From: Sceloporus undulatus
Taxonomy: Eukaryota > Chordata > Lepidosauria > Squamata > Phrynosomatidae
Reading direction: 5' to 3'
Assembly: GCF_019175285.1 (NCBI RefSeq)
Contig: NC_056528.1
Coordinates: forward strand, 16,206,447 to 16,270,446
DNA length: 64,000 nucleotides
Shown here: piece after piece, positions 1 to 13,837 of the stretch
How positions within the stretch are numbered: position 1 is the first letter of the stretch
How the letters are laid out: each line of letters begins with the position of its first letter
Notes under the pieces: generated by a model
The model's database searches: none
Told to the model about the DNA's origin: nothing
Seen by the model: only the letters and a program-made list of their open reading frames with translations
Made by a program: the position numbers and the translations under genes

Positions 1-397
1 CACATTCATCTACCCTACACACATCTCCTCTGAGCCCTAGATAATAAAGCAAGTTTTATACTTCAGCAGACAGGCACAAGATTGAGCTATTGGTGGCAAA
101 ATGTCCCAGATGGTAAGAATTACTTCTTACTTCAGGTAAGGTGAGCTAAGCAGGCTTAGACCAAGTCTAAATTCCTATAGAAGCTCACAGCCAAGACAGG
201 AGGGCAATACCATCTCATGCATGCTGATCAGCCACAAGTATACAAAGACTTCCAATTCTGGTACTGGAGGGAATATATACATCAGGTCAAATCTGGTAAC
301 TATTGATGTCCTTCACCAATTTGTCTAAACCCCTTTTAAGGCCATCCAGAATTGGCAGCTTTCCCTCTCTGCTAAATGCCTTATGAGGAATGACTTA
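1..397. other. KCNT1 intron sequence, nothing recognised
   Basis: No exon, recognised repeat or low-complexity tract was seen. The sequence should belong to the KCNT1 intron between the alternative first exons and the common body. Confidence 0.4.
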
Positions 398-486
398 GGA
401 CATCTGAGGAAGTAGACTTAAGTCTATCAAAGCACATGCTGGCAACCTCTTGCTTACAGTTAGCCTCAAAGGTGCTTCAAGATCTC
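398..486 (-). repeat. Dispersed repeat end (gtagacttaagtctat family)
   Basis: gaggaagtagacttaagtctatcaaagc and a ctcaaaggtgct...caagatctcttt stretch also occur at the right edge of the window (63935-64000) in inverted orientation, and more loosely at 52711-52790. It is probably the 3' end of a LINE or Penelope-like element; the family was not determined. Confidence 0.5.
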
Positions 487-876
487 TTTACATATTGGAG
501 AAGAGAGGACAGCGAGAGATGTCATGGTGGCCATCTTTCAATATCCGAAGGGATGTCATGTAGATGATGCCATGGTCTTGCTTTCTGCTGCTCCAGAGAC
601 TAGAACACGAACCGGTGGATTCAAATTAGAAATCAGGAGACTCCACCTAAACATTAGGAGGAACTTTTTGACTGTAAGAGGTGTTCAAGAGCAGAACAGA
701 CTACCTTGGAAGGTGGGGGTGGTCTCTCCATCTTTGGAGGAGGTCTCCAAACAGAGGTTGGTTAGACCTCTTTTGGAAGTGCTGTAATTATATATAGCCT
801 TCATGGGAGTGGGCCTCGAAGGCTCTTCCAACTCTAGATGGCCCTTGAAGGCTCTTCCAACTCTAAGATTCTATAA
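487..876 (+). repeat. CR1 LINE 3' end
   Basis: It contains the CR1 3' blocks found in several copies here (tttcaatatccgaagggatgtc, ttctgctgctccagagactag, caccta-aacattaggagga) and ends near attctataaa. A short duplication (ggctcttccaactctaa twice) lies at its end. Confidence 0.75.
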
Positions 877-1490
877 ATCGCCCCCATCATTCCGCTTCAG
901 TGAATGCCGGCAGGTGCTACAATTGTGATAGAGGGGGAAATACCTCTCCCTATCTAATTTCTCCCATCTCGGTGATAGTCTACATCACTAGGCAAGAGCA
1001 AAGGCGCCAGGTGATATAATCTATCCATGGAGTGAATCAGGCAACACTCCTAGACCATTTATAACCCTTGCAACCCATTGTGACATGAGAAGAAATGCTT
1101 AGCTGGAAGGAACCCAATGAAGAGCCTGTGTTGGACAGGGGCCTGTGGCTCTACCTGATCCCTGAGATGATCTTTGACCCAGGAATGTTAAAAGGAATGT
1201 GATCTACAGGGGCTGCCTGCCTTTGACTATGTAAATCAGAAGAAATAGATAGACACATGTGGAACCACAACATGACAATAGGGCTCAGTGGTAAGATAAA
1301 ACCCCTCTTTTCCATGGGTATGGAAATGATTGGAAAGTTGAGGGTGAAAGTGTTGCAGATCCATCTTCCCACCCAAAGCTCCTTTCTCCACATAGATAGT
1401 CATGTGAAGGCTTCTATGGTAGGAGTTTGGGACAGTGAGAAGAGGACTTGTGGGGGGACGATTCAATGCATCTTCTAAAGCTTTCCAGCT
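877..1490. other. Intron sequence, nothing recognised
   Basis: Short open frames on both strands overlap each other and show no family resemblance. Confidence 0.35.
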
Positions 1491-1633
1491 ACAGCAGTGA
1501 TTTCCAAAATCTGGCCTTCTGGGTGTTTTGGACTCCAGCTCCCAGAATCCCAAACCATTGGCCAAGGTGGTTGGGTCTTCTGGGAGCTGAAGTCCAAAAC
1601 ACCTGAGGACCCAAGTTTGGGAATCACTGTAAC
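1491..1633. mobile_element. Fold-back MITE, family A
   Basis: Near-palindrome: cagtgatttccaaaatctgg ... tttgggaatcactg, with ttttggactccagctcccag matched by ctgggagctgaagtccaaaa. The same element occurs at 19289, 22727, 23025 and 52028. Confidence 0.75.
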
Positions 1634-2854
1634 AACCATAGGGCACAGCTTTCAAATGAAGAAAGTGACAAGTTTGGTACCCAATCTTGTATTTTCCACT
1701 TGTCCATTGAAAGAGGTCACCAGCAAACTCAAGACCCTTCATCAGAGGTCCAAACAAGTACCCAGTTGGACAACTCTTGTAAAATGCCCCTACAATTTCA
1801 GCATTTGCTCTTTGGGGATGTGTGCAACGTATTATTTGTTTCCCTTCATGTTCTCAAGCCATCCGATGAAATATGATAGGATTTCCACCTTATTCCACCC
1901 CCTTCACCCCTTGCTACCTCCCTCAAAGTGCATCCTGACTCAGTTAAACAAGTCCTCCCCACCTTTTTGTTTTACACCGTCTGTTGACATCAACACTTCC
2001 AGTCGGGGAACAAGAACACCAAGCAAATATGCAGTACATCTTTCATGGAGGTGGTAGAAACAATTTGCAGAAGGGAGAGACCGACAGAGCATGCTGATGG
2101 AGAGGTGGCGGGGAGGAACATAAGAAAGGATCAGAGAGAAGGAAGAGAAATGGGAGGAGGAGGGAGGGGGAAAGGTTTATTCAGGTTATCTGCATTGCTG
2201 GGGTCACTCAGACACGATTCCATGGGAAATACACAAAGCCACATGCCGATTTCGAAGAACAGGCGCCCCCTCCCCTCTTCTCCTCTCTGCATGTCGTGTG
2301 TGCATCCCAAAGACAGCTGCAGTATTATTGCTTTGTTTTGTCTTTCCAATCCTGGAATGCATAAGACAGGCAGAGAGGAGAGAAAGAGATCTTCTATGAA
2401 AAGGATCCATTCCCCAAATGTGGGCTCCTGCCGCTCCCAATCCTGTTTCCAAAAAATGGTGCATAAAGGGAATAAGATGGGTAAACCCTCTTCCTCTGCA
2501 AAAGGGAAAGGATGGTGAAGGCTTTATACTGCACAGATTAAAGATACACCCTGCAACGTAAGAGGGCTGAAGCCTCAGGATTTCAAACCCACTGACATGC
2601 ATGGGTTGGTTGGGCCATGGGTTTCCTCCCAAGGGAGTGTTTGGTTAATAAGATCTTAACTGACAATTCTCCAAATGAACAAACGCACACACATATATAA
2701 GAAAAAATAGACAGCTTAGGTGTGGGGTTACCCAAGAGGGAATCCAATTCTCCCCCAAAATCTTTCCTCGGCAAATTTTGGGGCCTCTCCTGCCAGGCTA
2801 AGTCCACAACGACGCTGAGCATCTCCATAGCATGGCATGCAGCCACTGCAGTAC
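1634..2854. other. Intron sequence, purine-rich around 2100-2180
   Basis: No exon or repeat was recognised. The shared KCNT1 exon expected after Slack-A was looked for here on the minus strand and not found. Confidence 0.35.
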
Positions 2855-3006
2855 CTGTGTCCAGTTTCGCTCCCTAAGGACCCCATCCTTCGAGCGGGCA
2901 ACAGGGGGCTGACCCCCGGGACGTCTTCCGTCGTGGCCAAAGGTGGGATGCTCTTCTGGTGGGCATTGCTGTCCGAAGGCGACTTCTTCAGCTTCGCTCT
3001 AGCCAT
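2855..3006 (-). CDS. KCNT1: KCNT1 Slack-A first coding exon
   Basis: Reading from the ATG at 3006-3004, the exon encodes 50 residues starting [12 protein letters not shown] and including VSPLLPAR and GSLGSETG. Human Slack-A starts MARAKLPRSPSE and has the same SPLLPAR and GSVGSD blocks. The exon ends in GGACACAG followed by gtactg, a usable GT donor, leaving two bases (AG) of a split codon as in the Slack-B exon. The segment is cytoplasmic in the channel. Translation beyond the donor is intron read-through. The next exon was not found left of here and is presumably outside the window. Confidence 0.92.
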
Positions 3007-6000
3007 CCTGTGAGCCTCCCTTTTTTACATATATATAATTTTGGGAAGACTGAAGGAGATCTGCCTTCACTTTCCCTCCCGACAAGAACTCGGTGGTCTT
3101 CTTTCACTCATGGCAATCCTTTGCTCTGAATGCAGTTTGGGCACAGAGGAGCTGGAGGCATGTACCATCTTCCATCTCCCAGCTTCAGACCATGCACTGC
3201 CCCCCTGCATACAGCCACACAGTGGAACAATCCTTCCTTGTAGATTTATCGTGGTAGTGAGGAGGCAACACTGGGGCTGGGATGCTTGCTATGAATCAGG
3301 TGCCATGCAGCACAAGCTGGAGAGATGATGAACAATCACTGCCTGGAGCTAAAAGGGATTTATGCCACTGGTAGCGCATCCCATGCCTTGAGCACTGAAT
3401 AGAATGGAGAAGCCCACTATTGCATCTCAGTTTTATTGGAATGAGTTTAATTCCACATCACCTTGGCTCTCAGTGGCTGCTGGGTTTGCATCGCTTTTCT
3501 CTACTCAACTGTCCATCCCTGGCTGCCACCTCCTATTAAATATTAAGCAAGAATGCATAGTGCATTAACCTCAGAAGTACCATATATACTCAACTATAAG
3601 TCCACCTCATGTATAAGTCAAGGACAAATTATACTCTTCCCTTTCGCCATGGGATGCTTTCTCCTTTTAAATAAGAGTTAAGATACAGCACTTACATTGA
3701 GCCATGGATAAGTCGGCTCAGAGTTTTGGGGTCACTTTTTTGACCTAAGTTTCTAGACTTATACATATGAGTATATATAGTAGTCCAGGAGGAACTAAAA
3801 GTATATCTAGATTTCCATGCTTCTTTATTATTATGTGTGTGGGATGCCATAGGATGGAGAGAGCAAACTTCAAGTGGTGTCCAACTGCATAATTTCATCA
3901 GTTTAGATGCACCCTAGCAACCCACAATTGTGGTTTATGGTTGGCGTATGCCCATCCCTTGTGACAACACAAACTGCCCTTATTTTCCAGATACCTACTG
4001 ACTTTTCCCCTCACTTCCCAGACAATTCTTGTCTGTCAGAATGGCTGTATCCATACTGCAGAAATAATCCAGTTTAACTGCCATGATCCAATGCTATGAT
4101 AATAATAATCCTGGGAATTGTAGTTTGTGTGCCATTTAGCCTTCTCTACAGCAAGCTCTGGTGCCATGACAAACTCCAAATGCCAGGGTTCCATAGTATT
4201 GAGCCACGGCAGTTAAAATGATGTCAAACTGGATTATTTCTGTAGCGCAGATGCAGCCAATGACTCCCATCAGGAGACAAAGGAGATCTGGAGACAGAAA
4301 GAGAAAGGCCTAGCTATGAGGCTTATAAATGAAAAAGTGAAAATCCATGGGGAAAGGTCAGACTCAAGGGATGAGCAACTGGAAGGCATTTATAACCCAT
4401 CCTGAGGTCCTCTTGCTGTCTATTGTTCTCGCTACAAATAACAGTCAGTGCAGTTCTTGTGCCTTTGGCCAACAGAAGACGCCAGCTCTATTTGATCAAG
4501 AGGAATTGATTCCCATCCTCTTCCTTGGCAGTCAACTGCCCTTTACGTTCCAGGGAACCGGAATGGCCAATTTTCCCATTAGGATCCATTGATGTCCAAC
4601 AACCTTCCAAACTGTAAGAGCCAACTCCTTGCCATCTTCAGCAGAGCAGCGTGACTTGCAGGAATTGGGACACTGGCATCCAAAGCTGGTTCAGCTTTGG
4701 GTTTTGGACTAGGACTCTAAAGGCCAGGGTTCGAGTCCCCACTTCGCCATGGAAATCCATTGGGGGACCTTGGCTAAGTCACACTCTTCCAGCCTCAGAG
4801 GAAGACAATGGGAACCCTTCTCTCAACAAATCTTGCCAAGAAAACCCCATGATAGGTTCACCTTAGGGTCGCCGTAAATCAGAATGAATTTGAGGACACA
4901 CAACAATAATGAAAATATATGCACCTGTGCAGATACATACACACCAAAGGAAACACTTTCTCATCCCAGAGTGTTCTCCTGCAGAGGGACTTTGTACCTG
5001 ATCTTACCCAGTTTGGGCTAATCACAACCTATCATTCTCATGTTGCAATGGCTGCCTTGGAGAATCACACATGCTCAGAAGCGCATGCTTAGATCGCATT
5101 TTGTTCATCCCGTTGATGAACAGCCTGTCATCCAGATGGCTGAGACCTCCACCGAAGTACTAAAGCAAAAGGTTTATTTATTATTAACATTGTGCTTTGC
5201 AAATGGCCCGTAGACAGAATTAATTCCTCCGTCTTCTTATGACTGTGGGAGAAACTCACAGCCTGGGAGCAAACAAGAGATGCTATTTGGTTGTTATAAA
5301 ACACACACACAAGAGCTGGCATCTTGTTAGTTGCATACGCAAGGGGTACATCTACCTTACACTTGCATGTCCTTGTTTTCGGGTCAATGCAGAGGTTGAT
5401 ATTCCCTAACTACTGACCAAAGCCATCCCCAAACTTACTGTAGAGGCTGCCTTGAGACTGGTGGAGTCTTCCTCTTTGGAGGTTTTTAAACAGAGGTTGG
5501 ATGGCCATCTCTCGGGGGTACTTTGACTGTGTATTTCTGCAGGGTTTGATGGCCTTTGAGGTTTCTTCCAACTGTATGATTCTATGACCATTGCAGCTCC
5601 TTCAACAACATGGCCGTTCCATGCCTGGCAAAGAAAGGGAGAGACTGGAGAAGTGTCTGGATGTGGCCCTATAACCAGATACAAAATGATATCTACTGAC
5701 ACCTCTAGAAGACCCCATAGGACCTCAGTGGATGGTGTTTTCATTTTGCATCTGGCTACAAGGACATAGCCAGGCACTTAGAATAGAATCATAGAGTTGG
5801 AAGAGACCCCAAGGGACATCCAGTCCAACCCCATTCTGCCACGCAGGAACTCTCAGTCAAAGCATTCCTGGCAGATGGCCATTGTCTGTTTAAAGACCTC
5901 CATAGAAGGAGACTTCACCACTTTCCAAGGGAGTGTCTTCCACTGCCAAACAGCTCTTACTGTCATGAAGTTCTTCCTAATGTTGAGGTGGAATCTCTTT

Positions 6001-7332
6001 TCCTGCAGCTTGCATCCATTGCTCCATGTCCTGTTCTCTGAAGTAGCTGAAAACAAGCTTGCTCCCTCCTCAATAGACATCCCTTCAAATATTTAAACAG
6101 GGCTATCACATAACCTCTTAACCTTCTCTTCTCCAGGCTAAACATCCCCAGCTCCCTAAGTCATTCCTCATAGACCCTTCACCCTTTTAGCCGCCCTCCT
6201 TTGGATACATTCCAGTTTCAGAACATCCTTTTTGAATTGAATTGAATTTTGAACTGGACGCAATATTCCAGGTGGGGCCTGACCAGAGCAGAATATAGTG
6301 GCACTATTACTTCCCTTGATCTAGACACTATAGTTCCATTGATGCAGCCTAGGATCACATTGGCCTTTTTAGCTGTCGCATCACACTGTTGACTCATGTT
6401 CAACTTGTGGTCTACTTGGACTCCTAGATCCCCTTCACATGTATAAGCCTTGTTCAGTCAGGTGTCCCCCATCCTATATGTGTGCATTTCATTTTTCCGC
6501 GCTAAGTGCAATACCTTACATTTCTTTGTGCTGAATTTCATTCTCCTCCAGCTCTCCACCAGGCACACAATGGCTATGGAAGGTGGCTTCAGTAACTTGT
6601 CAGCAAGTCCAGGTACAGATGAATGGATGGCTGTAGCATAGTCCCAAACGCAGAACCATTATGCTTCATTGGACCTTAAAGGATTCCAAGCCTTGAGAGA
6701 GATGCTTGCATGAGGTGGTCTTGGAGATCTTCTTCTGCAACCTGATAAAAGCTACAAGCGTTGGTACAACTGGCCAGTAACACAAATGCCTCAGCAACCC
6801 AGAAACGATGGTGTGCTTCCATGCTTTGACATGAGAGTGAATAAAAATATGAGGAAGACCTGTAGGATGCTCTACAGGCAACGCTCTGGGAGCCCGGCAT
6901 GCAAAGCCGGTTTGCTGTACGAAGGAATGGCGCACGGCCAGCAGAATTCTCCACGTAATGCTATTAACGACGTTCTGAAAAATCAGAGTAGCAAACAAAG
7001 CAACCTCAGCATTAATGCTGGCAATTGGCCTAATGACTGCCTTTAGCAAAGTGCTGTTTCCAGCCTGTGTACAGCAAACCCCCTCTGAAGAAACGTGCCA
7101 AGAGAAAACCCTTATGAGAGCCAGAGTGGCATAGTGGTTGGAGTGTTGGACTATGGCTCTGGAGACCGGGGTTCGATTCCCAGCTCAGCCATGAAACACA
7201 CTGGGTGACCTTGGGCAAGTCACACTCTCTCAGCCTCAGAGGATGGCAATGGCAAATGTCCCCTGAACAAATCTGGCCAAGAAAACCCCATGGTCTCAGG
7301 TTCGCCATATGTTGGAAATGACTTGAAGGCAC

Positions 7333-7363
<31 letters not shown>

Positions 7364-8940
7364 AGAGATTTCATGGTGAAGGGCCAGAGCCCTTTCTGGC
7401 CTTACCATAACCAGATTAAAGGGCAGCAAGAACAACTGGGTGATCTTGGGCAAGTCACACTCTCTCAGCCTCAGAGGATGGCCATGGCAAACCCAATCTG
7501 AAGAACCTTGCCAAGAAAACCCCATGATATAGGGTGCCATAAGTCGGAAACAACTGTGTACACAACAACAACAACAACAACAACAACAGAACTGATTGAC
7601 TGATCGATTGATTGAAATAATAGGAATTAAAAAGGCAGCAACTATCACCAAAACATCAGGAACTGGTTTTCAAAGGATAATGAAGAAATGATGAAAACAG
7701 TAGATGTTTCTTGATATCCATGCACCAGTTTAAGCTCAAGCATGCCTAGCCAACAACAGCAAATGCATACAAAGAGGAACATCCGTAGTCTTTCCACTTC
7801 TTGACCACAAGAGGGAACATTTTGGACATGAACACATGAATGCTCATCAATATCTGTCACAACTGGATTTAAGAGAAAATAGAGCGGTTTGTACCCATCT
7901 CTTTCCAAAGAAGTACAGGTTTTGAGGATGGAGTGAGTTTCTATGGGGTCAGTTTACACATCAGTCTTCCAAACCTTAACTGAATATTCCCAAAGCAATT
8001 GTTGCCCCATGCATACACACTTGAACCTTCCTTGTAAGCAAACAGCTACAAAACTCAGACTTGCAGTTGGCTGCATGTTGCATTGTTTTTCATGAGATCC
8101 CAACCAACCTAAGCAGGCAAGTTATTTTCTACAGCTAACAACCACCGGACATCAATGCTCAGTCAATAATGCAATACGACTTGCCCAAGTGGGTTTACAT
8201 GGCTGAGCTAGGATTCAAACCCTGGTCTTCAGAATCATGCTATGCTATGCCAGCTCACTTAACTTGCCTGGCTTGTGCCCAAATCCATCACTGCCCTTAA
8301 ACAAGCCTTTTGTAGACTTTAATGCCCAATGAAAGAAGACGCCTTGAGCTACATACGGCACAAAAGCTCAAAGTCAAGCTAATGTCCTCACTTGGTTTGG
8401 CCATAAAATGCATTTTTCATATCTGATGGAGGGGAAAAAGAGAAGCTTTAACCCGTCGGCCAAAGAAAGCTTTCCTAAGGAGCCGGTGGAGAATGGAGAT
8501 GTTCAGAATCTCAGCGCCGAATGCTCCGAAATGAGTCAGCAGCAATGTCTCTCTCTTCTGTATTTCTAGCCAACCCTATGGCAAACAGATTGGGAGAAAG
8601 AGAGTCAAAAGAGAGAGAATTTAAATGCTTTGGGAGCTAATATTTGGATGCCCAGAAAGGGGTCAATGTGAGATCTGGCAAGGCCAAGCAAGGCTGAAAT
8701 GTGAAAAAAAATACAGTTTCCTTATGAAGAAATACTGGGAAAGAGAGACGTAAAGAAAGAGATCAGCCGTTCCTTTGTTTTGGTTTTGAAGAGAGGCATG
8801 TATTATTTATGCATTAGTTTACATCCTGCCTTTCCTCCAATGAACTCAAAACAGAGAAGGTGACTAATTTCTCCCTGCATTATTCTCATTGCAGCCCATA
8901 GCTGAGAGATGTACTCCACCTCGAGCCTTACTATTTAATA

Positions 8941-8990
<50 letters not shown>

Positions 8991-9177
8991 NNNNNNNNNN
9001 CCTGGTAGCCTTCTTGCATGCTGCCCACCTGCCTTGGCATCCCCTGAGATTTGGTTCCAGGATCCTCCATGGATACCAAAATCCATGGATGCTCAAACTC
9101 TGTTAAATACAACGGCATAGTAAAATGGTGTCCCTTGTATAAAACGGCAAACATTTTGGAATGTATGTATTTGAAGG

Positions 9178-9217
<40 letters not shown>

Positions 9218-12200
9218 TTGGTCTGCGGGTCCGGAAGTAAGTCCGAGCGATCTCACAAAAACATATAGCAGCAGACAGCCACATCTGAAGTTAGATAACT
9301 TAGGAGCATCATAGAGAGACTGTATATATACTCCAGTCTCCGATGCCAAGATAACCTCCTGGTCCTGGGAGAGGATGATTATAAGGTAGCGATTTATGTC
9401 AAGATGCAACCAAGGCAACCTCATCTGCAGATGGGTGCTCCGGGCCTTCAAGCATTTCGCTGTGAATCATCTTGCCAAAAAAAGATTAGCCTCCCAACAT
9501 ACCCAGCAGGTTTTAATTTTCTTAAGCTGCGCTAGATCATCCCCTGTCTTTCCGAGGCTCATGCTGCGAGGACCATTGCTTATGCAACCGAGACAGCATT
9601 GGCCATGCATAGCAGAGAAAGAGCAGCCATCAACATGGGAAAACCTCTTACGACAGACTTTTTTAGGCAAGGGAAAGACCACAGAGATTTGTGTGGGGAG
9701 TCCAATGAAAGAATGAGCATGTTCGTTCTGGAAGGGAAATGGAAACAGGAGCGGAATGGGTTCTCTTACTGATTCTCCAGCTGCATACACAGAACCTCAA
9801 ACATGAAGCATTCGTTGCATGCTGCAACATCATGTTGCAGTTCCTACTCTGTGGAAGCTGGTGGTTTCCATGTCTGTGGAGCAGTGAATCTGCTCTGGCT
9901 TTCTGGCTGGGACTTTCAAGATGTTAGCCAATGTGCTGGACCTCTTTGGAGAGGAAGGTTCCACATCTTGGGTATATTCTTTGCAGTTAGGGCTTAAACC
10001 CAGAGCGGATTTGATGCTCCACTGACATGGAAGCCACCAAGCAGGTGGTTCCAACCATTTCCTACTTCTTCATCATCAAAACAAAGAAATTGGTCCCAAA
10101 CTCACATCCAGCATGTTTCCAGAGCTGAAGATACCGCTGAAGAAGAGACAACAGATTTGTCTTCTGTTTTACGTATGTTGCCTAATGGTTTTTTCCTAAG
10201 TCCGGCCAAAATCGTCTCTCTCCGCTTCACAATAAAATGACTCTGCAATTGTCCATCTTTACCAAGCGGCAGTCAAAACAGCAAGCCAAGAAAAGTCCTT
10301 ATTAAAAATTAGGGGGGGGGGGGACAAATCCTGCAGGGAGTATTATTTTCATAGATTGTATTTAATTTGTTTAATGTCCGTTGGTTATTCCTAAGAGAAG
10401 AGCGAGGCTGGCAAGGAAGGACTGGGCTGAAAGGATGGGCATGGATTTTGCAGGAGGCAGAAGGAAAAGGCCCAAGACATTACTGGAGTCACAGTGGAAG
10501 TGGCACTGCAGCTACAATCTGAGTACAGGGTTTGTAGACAAGCCCTGCAAGAAAGTCTTTGCAACCCATGGTTCCCAAAGGCAGTTCACAGTTCAGGACT
10601 TAATTCTGTGCGTAATTCTCATGTGGTTGCTTTGCGCAGAAAACTAAAGATGAGGACTATGAGGCTAGTGACCTTTAGAGGGAGCCATCGGAGTACAAAA
10701 CAAACGCACATGAACCCAGATGGATCAGATCTACAGGATCTGCCTCGATGTGAAAAACTGCCCACAAGGCTAAGGACATCGGCTGCAATGCAACCAGAAA
10801 TTAAGGATGAGGAATTAAAGATAAGAAATTAAGGACTCTGGAGATAAGCAAATGTTCCTGTAGTAGAATATACCATGAAAAAACCTGCAACGAATGCCAT
10901 AGAAAACTATATATTCTGAGCAGATATATGGATGGAATAAAGCATACTATAGACATAGAATATGTATTCTGAACAGATATATAGATGGAATAAAACACAC
11001 TATAGACATAGGCTATAAATGAACAACAATAAAGACCTGAAAAGACCTTTACCACTCTTGGACACACTTCTACCCTGGAGATAAGTAAATGTTCCCATAA
11101 TATCCAATGGCACTGAAATCCTGCAAAAGCAATAAGTCCATTGTGTTTCCTCTAGTGTAATTACATGAAGAATTTTTCATCCGCCAGTTTCCATATGAGA
11201 CTCACATCCATCACTTGGACGAAGCCCAGCTGTTTTGGGAAAACCAAACAACACCCTCCACCGAACAGAACAAACCCGGTAAGAGAGTAAACACAAAAGA
11301 GTGGCATTTGGTGAAATGTAATTATATGTTCGATTCTGCTACAGAGAAGGTGGACATCTGTCTCCGAAATGGTCGCTACTGTCAGTTTCAATTTGGACGT
11401 TGCTGCGGCCAGAGGATGGTCAACAACCGCCGGCTCTCCAGCTGTCAGATTCAGCACCAAGCTATTCCCATTACTGATCCTGCCAGCCTCCTCATTCATT
11501 CAAACAAGAGAGGACAACAGTGCTGGATGTTGCTGGGTTGCAATTCTTATCAGCTAGTCAGCAACTGGAGGCTTGCATGTCAGTCAATTTGCTGAGGTTT
11601 AGATGAAATATTAAAGGAGCTATTGTTGTTGTGTGCCTTCAAGTCATTTCTGACTTATGGTGACCCAAAGGCGAACCTATCACAGGGTTTCTTTTCTTCG
11701 GTGGGGGATTGCCATCACTTTCCTCTGAGGCTGAGAGAGTGTGACGTGCCCAAACCCAGTGGGTTTACATGGCTGAGCCAGGATTCGAACCCTGGTCTAC
11801 AGAATCATAATCCAATGCTGAAACAAGCACAACATGCTGCCTCTCAAAGGAGCTCAAAAGATTTCTGCACCTTGAGCCTCTATGTATCTGAAAACGTTGG
11901 ATGGTTACCTGTTGGGATGCTTTAACTGTGGATTCTCTGCTTTGGCAAAGGCTTAGACTACGTGACCCTTGGCGTCTCTTGCATCTGGAGGGATGATATA
12001 CACATAGTACCATCGAACATGATTTGTGCATGTTGTGCGGCCAGAGGACAAAAGTATCCCCAGGTTGGATCAGGCAAAACTATTTCCTCTGCCTGCACAA
12101 TGATGCCTCCTTGTGGTGCATTTCCACCTTTCCAAATCAAAGAAGCCAATTGCAGAAGCCTTTGAAAAGAAATAAGAGTGAAGGGCATATGTTCTTAAAA

Positions 12201-13800
12201 CCCACTCAGGGTGCATTTACACTGTAGAAATAACGCCACTTGGGCACCAATCACAAAACGGATATCCATACATTGTAACAACACAGCAGACCCTCAATGA
12301 ACATGGACATTTGTAAAACTGCTCAATTCTGTTTCCCGCATGCATAAGTCCATCCATGAAGACGTACATCCAAGGCTGAATCCCAGCCATTTTTCTTTTC
12401 TTTTATCAATGTAGATGTCTTCAAATCTCTTGCAAAAAAACAAACTCGGTGCATCTGAAAGCTCTTACCCATCTCCTTTGCCTTGAGATAGGTTTTGCCC
12501 ACCTGAAAACAACAGCCAAAGATTCTACCAAAAATACCAAGTTGGCAGGAAGGAGAATTGGGTGGATTGGCATTGCATCAGCAAAGTGGGGGGAAGAGAG
12601 GTCGAAATAAATCAGCGTTCTTTGTTCACTGAGGTTCCTACTGCACCGAACATGACCCATTCCTCCATGCTCTATGCTCCAAACCCTCTTGCACTGAACT
12701 TGAACATATATGACCCCCGCCGATCAACTAAAAGCCACTACAATGCAGGCTTAAGTGACTCGCTCATATGAAATTAAATAGAATTACAGGAACAATAGCT
12801 CATTCCATTCATAAACCATCAATCATATAAAATGTAAGAGCCTCTCTTCCCACCTGATCACAGCCAGGTTCCCTTTCTTCCTCCTGATGGGGGTTCTCAT
12901 CATTCCTCATACCAAGATGAAGGAGGGAGAGAAAATCAGCGCAGCCTCAGAATTGGCCAATTTTCTGATTTCTTTTTGATGCTGATGGTAGGGAAGATGA
13001 AAACTATGGTGACAATGTGCTTTTCGGAAGCTCTGGTCCTGGCAAGGAACCTTTGCCAAAGCTTCAGATTGGTAACCAACAAAATACAGTGGACGGCATT
13101 CTGGTTTGGGACTTGTCGCTGATGTGTGGCTTCAAGTTGTGTCTGATGTTTGGCGACCCTACGGCAAACATCTCATGGAGGTTTCCTGGCACAATTTGTT
13201 CAGAGAGGGGTTGCCATTGCCTTCCTCTAAGGCTGAGAGAGTGTGATTTACCCAAGGTGGGTTTTCATGGCTGAGCAAGGATTCAAAGCTAGTCTCCCAG
13301 TGTCCTAGACCAACAATCAAACCACTATAGCATACTGCCTCTCGCATGGAACTTATAGTTTCTTAAACGGCCTTACATGTGCACAAAATCAAGCTAGCAT
13401 GGCATAGTAGTATGAGCATTGGATAACTCTGGAGGCCATGGTTCAATTCCAAGCTCAGCCATGAAACCCACTAGGTAACTTTGGGCAAATTACTCTCTCT
13501 CAGTCTTAGAGGATGGTAATGGCCAACCTCTTCTGAACAAATCTTGCCAGGAAAATCCCATGATAAAGTCACCATAGGGTTGCCAGGAACGACTTGAAGG
13601 CACACAACACACACACACACAACATGCACAAAATTGAATGGAGGGGTTTTACAATGTGAAGTCAAAGGCTTTCATGGCTGGCATCCATAAATTTTTGTCG
13701 TTTTTTTGGGTCATGTTCTAGAAGAGTTTATTCCTGACGTTTCACCAGCATCTGTGGCTGGCATCTTCAGAGAATGCTGGCATGGAAGAGAGTGGTGTGG

Positions 13801-13837
<37 letters not shown>

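Noticed and set aside
1236-2057. Overlapping 173- and 186-residue frames on opposite strands
   Set aside because: Both cross the family A fold-back MITE, and neither has a domain.
7119-7364. tRNA-like sequence with a B-box
   Set aside because: It is the head of the SINE, repeated about thirty times in the window with the same body and tail, not a tRNA gene.
7030-7651. Poly-Cys and poly-Gln proteins
   Set aside because: They come from (ACA)n and (TGT)n SINE tails read in different frames; the same applies at 9051-9314.
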